Assembly: GCA_031296305.1 (NCBI GenBank)
Contig: JARLFZ010000002.1
Location: 1 to 64,000 of the forward strand
Direction: 5' to 3'
Length of the DNA: 64,000 nt
Source: Occallatibacter sp.
GTDB taxonomy: Bacteria; Acidobacteriota; Terriglobia; Terriglobales; Acidobacteriaceae
A program made the position numbers and the translations under genes. Below the pieces are notes generated by a model that did no database searches, was not told where the DNA came from, and worked only from the letters and a program-made list of their open reading frames with translations. Below are positions 43,736 through 52,528 of this stretch, piece after piece; the stretch's first letter is position 1, and each line of letters starts with the position of its first letter.

Positions 43736-44770
43736 ATGTCGACAGTCACTTTGAAAGACGTTGCGAAAGCTTTAGGCGTCTCGGTCATGACCGTGTCAAA
43801 GGTCATGCGCGACCAGGCCGGCGTGGCGGCAAAAACGCGCAAGCGTGTGCAGTCTAAGGCTGCGGAGTTGGGCTACCGGCCGAACTTAACGGCGCGCAGC
43901 CTTGTTACGGGACAAAGTTCCCAGGTTGGGATCATTGTGCCCACGCTTCTTCATCCGTTCTTCGCGGAGGTTTTGGATGCGCTTTCCTCGACTTTGCAGC
44001 AGGGCGGATATGCCGTAATGATCTCTTCGTCTCTGGAGAATCCGGCCATCGAGGAGGCAGCGATTGAGCAGCTTCTTGCGCATCGTCTCGATGGTTTGAT
44101 CATTGCGTCCTGCAATTCATCTCCGGAGAAATTCAAACAACTCGCGGAGCAGAAAATTCCATTTGTTCTCATCGATCGTTACTTCCCCGGCTTCAAGACC
44201 AACTTTGTCGGCGTCGACGACGTAGCCGTGGGGCGCATTGCAACAGAACATCTCATCGAAATGGGATGCAAGCGGATTGCGCACATTCGCGGCCTGGAAT
44301 TCACCACTGGACTGGGCAGGTACGAAGGATACAAACGGGCGCTCAAGCAGCACGGAATGAATTTCGATCCCAGCCTGGTGAGTCCCTATGTGACCGCGGA
44401 CGGAAAAGACTGGCAGCAAAGCTACGACGCCATGCGAGGCTTGCTCAAGGTTGATCGGCCCGACGGTGTCTTCTGCTACAACGATCCGATTGCGTTTGCC
44501 GCGATCGAAGTGGCCCTGGAAGCAGGCCTTCGGATTCCCGAAGACATTGCGTTTGTGGGCTGCGACAACCTCCATTTCGATACCACCATCCGAGCGCCTC
44601 TAACGAGCATTGATCACCATAGCGGTCTGGTGGGAGTTCGTGCCGCCAAGATGCTGCTAAGCCTGCTGAAGAGCAAAACTTCCCAGTCGCCGCGGCACGT
44701 TGCCCTGAAGCCTTCGCTCGTGGTGCGGCAATCCTCGCTTCACAACGGGCGGGGACACGCGACGGCATGA
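43736..44770 (+). CDS. LacI-family transcriptional regulator
   Basis: 344 residues. The N-terminal helix-turn-helix is textbook: VTLKDVAKALGVSVMTVSKVM, then GYRPNLTARSL hinge region. The C-terminal part is a periplasmic-binding-protein fold with VGIIVPTLLHPFF, VLIDRYFPG and PEDIAFVGCDNL, so it binds a sugar-like effector. A perfect palindrome with central CG, the normal form of LacI-family operators, lies 125 bases after its stop and in front of the TonB receptor gene, making that gene its likely target. Effector identity is unknown. Confidence 0.93.
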   Translation: MSTVTLKDVAKALGVSVMTVSKVMRDQAGVAAKTRKRVQSKAAELGYRPNLTARSLVTGQSSQVGIIVPTLLHPFFAEVLDALSSTLQQGGYAVMISSSLENPAIEEAAIEQLLAHRLDGLIIASCNSSPEKFKQLAEQKIPFVLIDRYFPGFKTNFVGVDDVAVGRIATEHLIEMGCKRIAHIRGLEFTTGLGRYEGYKRALKQHGMNFDPSLVSPYVTADGKDWQQSYDAMRGLLKVDRPDGVFCYNDPIAFAAIEVALEAGLRIPEDIAFVGCDNLHFDTTIRAPLTSIDHHSGLVGVRAAKMLLSLLKSKTSQSPRHVALKPSLVVRQSSLHNGRGHATA

Positions 44771-44855
44771 GCTCTGGCGGGAAATCCACGTTTTCTGGGC
44801 GCCCTCCTAAATCTTGCCTCTTCCGGAAAATACTCCATTAACATGTTTAGAATTC

Positions 44856-44876
44856 AATAGTTTATCTAATAGTTTA
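44856..44876. repeat. Short direct repeat AATAGTTTA x2
   Basis: Two copies of AATAGTTTA start 12 bases apart, upstream of the palindrome and promoter of the TonB receptor at 45051. The position suits a binding site for an activator, but the region is A+T-rich and chance is possible. Confidence 0.45.
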
Positions 44877-44895
44877 GGTATCGTTAAATATTTTT

Positions 44896-44909
44896 GTGTA
44901 ACGTTACAC
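44896..44909. promoter_or_regulatory. LacI-family operator
   Basis: GTGTAACGTTACAC is a perfect 14-base palindrome with a central CG, the symmetry used by LacI-family proteins. It ends eight bases before the -35 element of the receptor promoter, and the regulator gene is the next gene upstream. Confidence 0.75.
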
Positions 44910-44916
44910 TTTTTTC

Positions 44917-44945
44917 TTGACAATTGGTGGATTGCGCGTTAACAA
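44917..44945 (+). promoter_or_regulatory. Sigma70-type promoter for the second TonB receptor
   Basis: TTGACA (44917-44922) and TAACAA (44940-44945) are separated by 17 bases. The transcript would have a leader of about 100 bases before the ATG at 45051. Confidence 0.68.
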
Positions 44946-45050
44946 TCGCATTCGAAAGAAATTCAGCAGGGAAACCGTTCGCGCTGTTCCCCAAATCCCT
45001 GTTCTTCCCTTTCGCTTGCTGTTTCACAGCTTCAACCCTGGAGGTCAAAG

Positions 45051-48000
45051 ATGCTGCAGTTGATTTCACGTCCCGGACGTTCCGCGCCCGCAGGATTCCT
45101 AGTCACATTTTTGGTGCTTCTTCTCGTCACCGCGCTACCCCGTGCATTGCAGGCTCAGACCGCCGGTGAAGGCGGAGTTACCGGCACGGTGACGGACAGC
45201 ACGGGCGCGGTAGTTGCTAAAGCAGCTGTGAGGGCCACCAACGCTTCGACCCATATCTCGACCGAAACGACGACGGATTCGGCGGGTCTTTACACCATCT
45301 CCCCATTGCCCGTTGGAACTTACTCCGTGACGGTAACGGCCAAGGGCTTCAAAACCATGACGCAGGAGAATCTCCACGTCGATGCGCTCAATGAATTGGC
45401 GTTCAACCCGGTACTCACGGTCGGCGTGGCGACAGAAACTGTGACCGTGACCACGGCCCCTCCGGTGCTGGATACGGAAAGCCCCATCCTGGAAGGCACG
45501 ATGGAGAATCAGGATTACGCCGCTTTGCCCATCGTCATGTCCACCACGCAGCAGCGCGATCCCACTGCGTTTGCCGTGCTCTTGCCGGGCGCCCAGGCCG
45601 GATCACGCACGCCACTGATTGCCGGTCTTTCCAACTACCAGGGCTATCTCTATCTGGATGGCGTGCCATCTGAGACCATCAATCAACAGGGCGACAACCG
45701 CACGGTTGCGTTGAGCATGAGCGTTGAAGCCGTCGATCAGTTCCAGATCACCACCAGCGTCCCGCCGGCGGAGTACATGGGAGCCGGCGCATCGAATTAC
45801 ACCATGAAATCCGGAGGCCACGATTATCACGGCCAGGCCTCGGATTACGTGCGCAACACCGTCCTGGACGCATGGAATTTCTCGCAAAAGGAAGCAACCG
45901 TAAAGAACGCCGCGGGACAGACGGTCGCGGCGCCGAAGAATATCGAGCATGCAAATGAGATGTCAGGATCCGTTGGCGGTCGTGTCCCTCATACGGGAAG
46001 CAAGTTGTTCTTCTTCGTCGCCTACGACAAATACCACTCCCGCTTGAACGATACCCCTGGCCAGCTTACGATTCCCACCGCACAGGAGGAAGGGGGCGAC
46101 TTCTCCCAGTTGGCTGACGCCAATAACGATCCCTTCATCTTCGATCCGGCGTCCAATAGCTGCGTCGGCAGTAGCTGCACACGAACGGCGTTTTCGTATA
46201 ACGGCAAGAACAACGTGATTCCGGCCGGCAGGATTTCGGCGATCACGCAGAAGATGGAGTCGTTCCTGCCCAACTATCCTAATTCGCCCAACGCCAACCT
46301 GTCGGGCAACGTCAACACCGCCGTGCTCACGAATAACTACCTCGGCACGCAAATCAACGGCCGCGACAGTCATCTTTACGACTGGCGGGTGGACTATGAT
46401 TGGACCGCGAAAGACCGCGTATCTGCTGTCGGCGCGATGGGGCAGTTTGTGTATCTCAACAATTTCGGCTCCCCATATCTTCCGCTGCCGTATGCTGTGG
46501 GCGATTATGCCACCATCGTCCCCAAACAATACAACATCGAGGAAGTGCACACGTTCAATGACCACCTGACCAATCAATTCAAGATCGGCTACACGCGTTT
46601 CTTCATGCCCATCACCAACCCCACCGATGGCGTCTCGCAGTACGATATTGGAACTTTTGGCGTGACCAATCTGCCCACGGGCCAGGCGGGAAGGGAGTTT
46701 CCCGGCGTCTCGTTTTCAACCTCCGGGGCAACCACCGTTAATCCCACCACCTGGACTACAAACAGCAACTCGGCTTCAACCCAGCTCACCATCCCCAACA
46801 ACTATGCATTGGTCGACAACGTGCTGTGGATCAAGGGCAAGCATCAGTTCACCTTTGGCATGACCTACCAGTTTGAAGGTCTCAACAACGCCAACCCGGC
46901 CACCTTTACCGGTGTTCTTTCTCTGCCCTTCGACCAATATGCCACGGCAAACTTCACGGCAGGCAGCTCAGCGATCGATACCAAGTCAACCGGCTATGGA
47001 TACGCCAGCTTCCTGCTGGGCGCAGTGGGCGCAACCGGCAGCGGCGCCACAGGCATATCACTACCGCTGCAGAATGTAGCCACCATTTATAGCCGCATCA
47101 AGGCCATCGCGCCGTTTGCTGAGGATACTTACAAACTCAGCAAAAAGCTGACCGTCAGCTATGGGCTACGCTGGGACTATTTGCCGCCGCTTCACGAGAA
47201 GTTCGACCACTTCACCTTCCTGAATCCCACCGCCACGAATTCGGCTACAGGGACCCCTGGTGCGCTGGAATTTGATGGAAGTTACGGTGGTCCAAGTGTC
47301 AGTTGCGGCTGCGTGACGCCGTTGAAGACTTACTGGAAGAACTTTGGTCCGCGACTGGGTTTTGATTACGCGATAAACGACAAGACCGTGATTCGAGCGG
47401 CTTCTGGTCTCGTCTACTCCCAGGGCGGAGGCACTGGCGGCGGCCGCACCTCCGGCGGTCCCGGCGCTTCCAATGGCGCGGGCCAGGCCCTCGGATTCAA
47501 CACTACGGCGCAGGCGGTGGGAGATACTCTTTCCGGTCCAAGCGCCGGTCCATCGTTCTATCTCAACAGTTCCAATACCTCGCTCTTCGGCCCCGGGTTC
47601 ACCTACCCCAGCGCTCCCACGCCCGGCGCGGCAAGCACCATCCTGAACACCGGCAACTATCTCAACGGCAGCGGCGCAGTCGTGACCGCGGGACAGATGG
47701 GATATGACGATCCCTATGCGGGCGGGCGCGCGCCGATGTATACCTTCTGGAACTTTGGTATCGAGCGGAGCCTCACCAGGGACATTACCTTGAACATTAA
47801 CTACGTGGGAGACGAGGCCCATCATACCTGGGACAGCGGCGCACAGAATGCGCGTGGTTACTGGAACAATGAGCCGAATCCCCTTTACCGTGCCCTTCTC
47901 GGCGCCGTGAACGGAACGAACTCCAAAGGATCAACTGTGTCTATTCTGACTGCGCCTGCGACGACAGCGAATGTGGCCATCATGAATGCGGCGGCCCCCG

Positions 48001-48986
48001 GATTACCAAACCCCGCCTTCTTTATCGCTGCTGCAAACGCGGCACCTTCCAATTCCAATCTAACTATCGCGCAAATGCTGACTTCGTTTCCACAGTACAG
48101 CGGCCTTCAGGACGGATGGGGCGGTGCCTTTGTGGAGAATTACAGCTATGAGGCGATTCAGGCCACTGTAAGCCAGCGCACGGCCCATGGCCTCGCCTTC
48201 AACTTCAACTTCACGTTCTCAAAGAACATCGGAGACGACGGTAACTTCCGCAGCGGTTGGAACATCCCGGCGTCGGCCATCGACGGTCACGCACAAGCCT
48301 GGAAGCAGGACCGTATCGATCGCTCCTGGACGACCACCTCGGCGCCGTTCATTCTGAATACCTACGCCGTCTACCAGCTTCCCTTCGGCAAGGGCAAGAT
48401 CGGCGCCAACAACTGGCTGGTCACGCAGCTTGCCGGCGGATGGACGATCTCCGGAGTTTACCAATACAGCTCCGGCGGACCGTTCGGCGTCACGTGGAGT
48501 TCGGGCGGCCAATGCGCCAACGGATACACGACTCTGAATGCTTATACGTGCATGCCGTCTCTCACTCCCGGATACTCCGGCCATCCACGCATCAATGGCA
48601 AGTTCGGTAGCGGGCCTAACGGCTACGTGTTCGCCAATGCGAGCAACATCAAATACCTCGACATTGGTGCGTTCTCGCAGCCGGCGAATATATCAACCAC
48701 CGGCAACTCCGCCCAGTACCTGATTGGCAATGCGCCACGCACCGCGGCGTATGGTATTCGCAATCCCGGCAATCAAACCAACAACCTTTCCATCCGGCGT
48801 GCCTTCCCCTTCCTTCACGAAAAGATGGCGTTCATCCTGCAGGCGGACTGCTCGAATTTCCTGAACAAGATGATCTGGGGCGGCCCCAGTGCAGGCTGGG
48901 GGGTCGGCTCTACGACATTCGGTGAAGTGAATGCTCCTGGCACAGCGCCTCGCGACTGGCAGATGTCAGGACACGTTACGTTCTGA
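45051..48986 (+). CDS. TonB-dependent receptor, Oar-like (second)
   Basis: 1311 residues from an ATG with TGGAGG upstream. A signal segment (about 14-36) precedes the carboxypeptidase-regulatory-like domain (VTGTVTDSTGAVVAKAAV), a plug with AVLLPGAQAGS, and a long barrel ending in WQMSGHVTF. It shares architecture with the receptor at 7709-11245 but differs in sequence through the barrel, so a different ligand is likely. The upstream LacI regulator, operator and promoter indicate induction by a sugar. A hairpin follows the stop codon. No SusD homologue is adjacent. Confidence 0.92.
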   Translation: MLQLISRPGRSAPAGFLVTFLVLLLVTALPRALQAQTAGEGGVTGTVTDSTGAVVAKAAVRATNASTHISTETTTDSAGLYTISPLPVGTYSVTVTAKGFKTMTQENLHVDALNELAFNPVLTVGVATETVTVTTAPPVLDTESPILEGTMENQDYAALPIVMSTTQQRDPTAFAVLLPGAQAGSRTPLIAGLSNYQGYLYLDGVPSETINQQGDNRTVALSMSVEAVDQFQITTSVPPAEYMGAGASNYTMKSGGHDYHGQASDYVRNTVLDAWNFSQKEATVKNAAGQTVAAPKNIEHANEMSGSVGGRVPHTGSKLFFFVAYDKYHSRLNDTPGQLTIPTAQEEGGDFSQLADANNDPFIFDPASNSCVGSSCTRTAFSYNGKNNVIPAGRISAITQKMESFLPNYPNSPNANLSGNVNTAVLTNNYLGTQINGRDSHLYDWRVDYDWTAKDRVSAVGAMGQFVYLNNFGSPYLPLPYAVGDYATIVPKQYNIEEVHTFNDHLTNQFKIGYTRFFMPITNPTDGVSQYDIGTFGVTNLPTGQAGREFPGVSFSTSGATTVNPTTWTTNSNSASTQLTIPNNYALVDNVLWIKGKHQFTFGMTYQFEGLNNANPATFTGVLSLPFDQYATANFTAGSSAIDTKSTGYGYASFLLGAVGATGSGATGISLPLQNVATIYSRIKAIAPFAEDTYKLSKKLTVSYGLRWDYLPPLHEKFDHFTFLNPTATNSATGTPGALEFDGSYGGPSVSCGCVTPLKTYWKNFGPRLGFDYAINDKTVIRAASGLVYSQGGGTGGGRTSGGPGASNGAGQALGFNTTAQAVGDTLSGPSAGPSFYLNSSNTSLFGPGFTYPSAPTPGAASTILNTGNYLNGSGAVVTAGQMGYDDPYAGGRAPMYTFWNFGIERSLTRDITLNINYVGDEAHHTWDSGAQNARGYWNNEPNPLYRALLGAVNGTNSKGSTVSILTAPATTANVAIMNAAAPGLPNPAFFIAAANAAPSNSNLTIAQMLTSFPQYSGLQDGWGGAFVENYSYEAIQATVSQRTAHGLAFNFNFTFSKNIGDDGNFRSGWNIPASAIDGHAQAWKQDRIDRSWTTTSAPFILNTYAVYQLPFGKGKIGANNWLVTQLAGGWTISGVYQYSSGGPFGVTWSSGGQCANGYTTLNAYTCMPSLTPGYSGHPRINGKFGSGPNGYVFANASNIKYLDIGAFSQPANISTTGNSAQYLIGNAPRTAAYGIRNPGNQTNNLSIRRAFPFLHEKMAFILQADCSNFLNKMIWGGPSAGWGVGSTTFGEVNAPGTAPRDWQMSGHVTF

Positions 48987-49012
48987 GCGCATGGCTAGAG
49001 TCAACCCGAAGA

Positions 49013-49038
49013 GGGCGTCGTCTTAGGCAGCGACGCCC
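49013..49038 (+). terminator. Hairpin after the second TonB receptor gene
   Basis: GGGCGTCG and CGACGCCC form a perfect eight-base stem around a ten-base loop, 26 bases after the receptor stop codon. There is no U-tract, so it may stabilise the mRNA end rather than terminate. Confidence 0.5.
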
Positions 49039-49209
49039 CTACGGTCCCGACCTTTCTAATTCACCAGTAAGCGGGACGGCGTGAGAAAGAAACGAATATA
49101 TTTCGATCCATTCATCCGATGAACGCCGGTCAGATTGCACCGAGTCCGATGAATTCCGTTCAATTCTCAAGTCCAAATCTTGCGCTCTCGGGAGAGGAGT
49201 TAGCTGGCT

Positions 49210-49482
49210 ATGGATAAAGTTGCGGCGGCATTGGAAGTAACACGAACGGATGACACACAAGAAGTCGTCATCATTCATCCGGATCTAAAACCAGACGCAA
49301 GCGGCATTGGTCGACTCATTTTCTCGCCACGCAATGCGCGTTATCTGGCCAACCTGCTCGTTGAGCACGCGGCCGCTGCCGAGGCTGAGGCAATCATGTC
49401 CGACGAAGTTAGGGCGGGCAATCCGACTCTCGCATTTGCGCCCGCTGGAAAACTCTCGCGCCGCAACAAGCCGCGGGATTAG
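49210..49482 (+). CDS. Small hypothetical protein
   Basis: 90 residues, hydrophilic, with no signal peptide. A strong GGAGAGGAG ribosome-binding site ahead of the ATG supports it as a real gene. A predicted beta-alpha core (EVVIIHPDLKPD, RLIFSPRNARYLANLLVEH) is followed by a basic tail (RRNKPRD). I do not recognise a family. It lies 33 bases before the trehalase-like gene. Confidence 0.62.
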   Translation: MDKVAAALEVTRTDDTQEVVIIHPDLKPDASGIGRLIFSPRNARYLANLLVEHAAAAEAEAIMSDEVRAGNPTLAFAPAGKLSRRNKPRD

Positions 49483-49515
49483 GATTGTTTGAAGTTAGAA
49501 ATGAGGAAAGCGATC

Positions 49516-50877
49516 ATGTCCGTCACCCGGCGAACAATGCTTATCGGTTCCGCCTCGCTTCTGGGGCACGAATTCATCACCCGTCAAAGCCTGGCACAAG
49601 CGGTAGCGGCACTCGCCTCGACGTCGCCGAACGACACACCGATCGCACCCCCAGCCACGGCTGCGGCAAAGACCCTCTTCAACGATATCGGCGCCAGCAG
49701 CTGGACCGAGCTCAACCACCGACTTCGTGCCGTGAACTCCGATATTCAAGCCAACGGCTTGCGCCACATTCCCGGTGTCGAAGGCACCTTTCTCACCGGC
49801 TACCCCTATAACGAGTTCTACGATTGGGATCTATACTTCGAGAACCTCTACCTCTCTTACTACGGAGTCTGGCCTTATTGCTTCACAAATCTGAAGGAGT
49901 TCCTCAACCGCCAGCAGCCGGATGGCTACATCAGTCGCAGCCTGATCGCGCAGCGCGACCGCCAGCATTTCAAGCCGTTCCTTGCCCAATTGGCGGTGCT
50001 TGGCTGCAAGCAGAATCACGACGACTACGAATGGCTCCGTGGCAACTACTACGAACGCCTGGGGAAGTACATCGATAAGTGGTTCTCTTATGACTCGGAC
50101 CACAATGGTTTGCCCGTCTGGAACTCGGCGGACGCCGCGGGAACCGACAATCAATGGTCGCGCGCCGGCGCACTCAGCTCTTTCGAAATCGAAGGCGTCG
50201 ATCTGGCCTCCTATCTCGTCCGCGAATTGCGCGCCATGTCGGTCATCGCCACTCACCTGAAACTCGATGCAGACAGCAAAGAATTCGATCGCCATGCCGA
50301 CCAGTTAAGCGAGATCATGAATTTTGCTTTCTGGGACCAGAAGCAGGGCATGTACTTCGACCGCAATGAGAAGACCGGCAATCGCGTCTACGTGAAGTCA
50401 GCCACAAACTTCATGCCGCTTTTTGCCGGCGTAGCCAAGCCCGAGCGCGCCCGGCGCATGATCCACGAACATCTGCTTAACCCAGATGAGTTCTGGCTGG
50501 CATATCCTGTGGCTAGCTATTCGAAGACAGAGCCCGACTATTATCAGGGCTCGCACCACGAATGCAATTGGCGCGGTTCCACCTGGGCGCCCACCAATTA
50601 CATGATCTTTCAGGGATTGCGCGCTTATGGATATCAGGCCGAGGCGCGTGAGCTCGCCACTCGTCTCTTCAACATGGCCTTACTCAAGAATGCCGTGCTC
50701 CGCGAATACTACAACGCCGAAACCGGCGAAGGCCTTGGCCAGACACGCTTCTGGGGGTTCACCTCTTTGTACTACGGAATGCTCCTCGAATCCATCCTCG
50801 GATACGATGCATCCACCCTCCAAAAACCAGTCGAGCCCATCGTGACTCGTGAGCTCGGCATTCAATTCCAGTCGTGA
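49516..50877 (+). CDS. Trehalase/GH63-like (alpha/alpha)6-barrel glycosidase, Tat-exported
   Basis: About 453 residues from the ATG at 49516, favoured over 49501 because GAGGAAA precedes it. TRRTMLIGSASLLG is a Tat-type signal. The barrel contains GYPYNEFYDWDLYFENLYLSYYG, which carries the catalytic-type aspartate of GH37/GH63-like inverting glycosidases, and later HHECNWRGSTWAPTNY with ETGEGLGQTRFWGFTSLYY. These features match mannosylglycerate hydrolase/GH63-type enzymes acting on alpha-glucosides or mannosides. The substrate is not fixed. The gene follows the small hypothetical gene and overlaps the possible GTG start of the hemerythrin gene. Confidence 0.82.
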   Translation: MSVTRRTMLIGSASLLGHEFITRQSLAQAVAALASTSPNDTPIAPPATAAAKTLFNDIGASSWTELNHRLRAVNSDIQANGLRHIPGVEGTFLTGYPYNEFYDWDLYFENLYLSYYGVWPYCFTNLKEFLNRQQPDGYISRSLIAQRDRQHFKPFLAQLAVLGCKQNHDDYEWLRGNYYERLGKYIDKWFSYDSDHNGLPVWNSADAAGTDNQWSRAGALSSFEIEGVDLASYLVRELRAMSVIATHLKLDADSKEFDRHADQLSEIMNFAFWDQKQGMYFDRNEKTGNRVYVKSATNFMPLFAGVAKPERARRMIHEHLLNPDEFWLAYPVASYSKTEPDYYQGSHHECNWRGSTWAPTNYMIFQGLRAYGYQAEARELATRLFNMALLKNAVLREYYNAETGEGLGQTRFWGFTSLYYGMLLESILGYDASTLQKPVEPIVTRELGIQFQS

Positions 50878-50945
50878 CCCTGAACTCGACACAGAGCGGC
50901 GATACCCGGCGCAAGGAGAGTCGCCTTGAAAGGCGTTGGCATGGA

Positions 50946-51512
50946 ATGCAAAAACGTCCGAAGGGGAAAGCGTCACACCTGGCGGCGCAGGCGGATGTGA
51001 AGCTGGACTGCGAATTCGACGATCCGATCGGCATGCTGAGAGACTGTCACCATAAGATCAAGCGATCTCTTCACGTTCTTTGGGTGATCGCGGACCGTGC
51101 TGCGGGCAGAGAATTAACCGGCGAAGAAATGGCAGCGGTGCGATCGGCGATGGACTGCCTTCGCGTGGACGGAACACGGCACACAGCGGACGAGGAGGAA
51201 TCCCTGTTTCCCCGGCTTCGCGCAGAGACCATTTCCGGAGACTCCGAAGAGCTGAACGTACTCGAGGATAACCGGCGACAGGCGGATCCGCTACACGCGA
51301 TGGTTGAGACTCTCTACTCAACGTGGATGTCGGCCGGAGCGTTGCGTCCGGAAAACCAGCTGCGGTTGCAATCGTGCACTGAAAGTCTGAAGCGCCTCTC
51401 TGACCAGCACATCCATATCGAGGAGCAAATCGTGTTTCCTCGAGCGCAGCGCGTGTTGGACGGCCAGACCATCGCGGCCATGGGGCAAGAATTCGGCGCC
51501 CGGAGAAGCTGA
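50946..51512 (+). CDS. Hemerythrin-domain protein
   Basis: About 188 residues from the ATG at 50946; an in-frame GTG at 50874 would overlap the preceding gene and add 24 basic residues. The four-helix metal-binding pattern is visible: MLRDCHHKIKR, DGTRHTADEEESLFPRL, HAMVETL, and DQHIHIEEQIVFPRA. These His/Glu residues hold a di-iron or similar centre that senses or binds O2, NO or oxidants. The protein is cytoplasmic. No regulatory or signalling domain is fused. The start choice is uncertain. Confidence 0.8.
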   Translation: MQKRPKGKASHLAAQADVKLDCEFDDPIGMLRDCHHKIKRSLHVLWVIADRAAGRELTGEEMAAVRSAMDCLRVDGTRHTADEEESLFPRLRAETISGDSEELNVLEDNRRQADPLHAMVETLYSTWMSAGALRPENQLRLQSCTESLKRLSDQHIHIEEQIVFPRAQRVLDGQTIAAMGQEFGARRS

Positions 51513-51709
51513 TTCGGCTTGGTACGACGCGGGAACGGTCCAGGAAGCTGCGGAAAAACTCTTCAAGGGTTGCGAGAAGTGTCAGGGCACGACTTCAGTT
51601 GTGCCATGGGTCCAGCAAAATCGATTTGGGCTTTAGCTCCCGAAAGAAGCGTTTGGGAAGTTGAAACGTTGACGAATTCACCTTCGGCAAAGGAGAGGAA
51701 ACAAACCGC

Positions 51710-52213
51710 ATGGGACTGAGCGAGGATTTGGAAAAGTTTGCGGCCCAGGAGCGTGAGCTGCGCTTGCCGCGCCTCGATGCGCAGATTGCGTGGGAGCTGG
51801 GGACGCGCATTCGAACCTTGGCGACGGACCGCGGCCTCACTTTGGTCATCGACGTGCGGCGTTTCGGGCAGCAGCTGTTCTTTGCTGCTCTCGACGGCAC
51901 CACTCCCGACAACGCCGAGTGGGTGCGCCGCAAGAGCAACGTGGTGGCGCGCTTCCATCGCAGCTCCTATGCCGTGGGCATGACGCTCAAGATGAAGGCG
52001 ACAACGCTTCTCGAGGGCTACGGACTGCCGGTCGCCGATTATGCGGTCGACGGCGGCTCCTTTCCGCTGATTGTTGAGAACGCGGGCAGCGTGGGCAGCG
52101 TGACCGTCTCCGGGCTGCCGCAGCGCGACGATCACAATCTGGTTGTGGAAGCGCTGTGCGCGTTGCTGGGGCGTGATTTTGAAGCAATGCGCATGGGTCC
52201 CGAGTCGGCATAG
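51710..52213 (+). CDS. UPF0303/heme-degrading-domain protein
   Basis: 167 residues, the usual length of the UPF0303 (YbcJ/YBR137W-like) family. LVIDVRRFGQQLFFAALDGTTPDNAEWVRRKSNVVARFHRSSYAVGM is the family hallmark and ends are typical (SVTVSGLPQRDDHNLVVEAL). Related HbpS-type domains bind heme; the precise role is unproven. AAAGGAGAGGAAA precedes the ATG. It lies 197 bases after the hemerythrin gene, and both could concern oxidative or iron stress. Confidence 0.84.
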   Translation: MGLSEDLEKFAAQERELRLPRLDAQIAWELGTRIRTLATDRGLTLVIDVRRFGQQLFFAALDGTTPDNAEWVRRKSNVVARFHRSSYAVGMTLKMKATTLLEGYGLPVADYAVDGGSFPLIVENAGSVGSVTVSGLPQRDDHNLVVEALCALLGRDFEAMRMGPESA

Positions 52214-52528
52214 CGGTTCGACAAAAGCGAAACGGTGCGCAAAATAAATGACCAATCATCCTGTCGCACTTCGCCGTCAGCGCGAAGAATGCCATTCCCC
52301 CTTAGGGCATTGACCCGAACAGCCACTTCAAGTCGAACAATTATAAGTATTTAATTCCGAAAAATGACTCTCTCTGACCCTCTGAGTTCCTCATTTGAAA
52401 AAAATTCAAAAAACAATGGTCGACCGGGGTTAATCGGAACTATACTGTTTCGTCACCGGAAAATCGAAGTGGGGAAACAGGAGGCCGTTCCGCGGCTTTC
52501 GGCGCTGGTGACAGGGAGGGTTGAGAGT
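52214..52528. other. Intergenic region before the DUF362 gene
   Basis: No gene is supported. It contains an inverted repeat TTTGAA-AAAAA-TTCAAA at 52394-52410 and a possible -10 TATACT at 52441-52446 without a good -35 element. In-frame upstream starts exist, but the ATG at 52529 is preferred for the DUF362 gene. Confidence 0.5.

Noticed and set aside
43494-43754. Short open frame before the LacI gene
   Set aside because: No ribosome-binding site, no domain and it overlaps the regulator start.
51514-51640. Frame reading EAAEKLFKGCEKCQGTT, like a cytochrome c haem site
   Set aside because: The haem motif would need CxxCH and here reads CEKCQ; it is short, lacks a start, and could be chance. 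At best it is a decayed fragment.
52394-52446. Promoter for the DUF362 gene
   Set aside because: A TATACT -10 candidate exists but the -35 position has no good match, so it is only noted in the intergenic entry.
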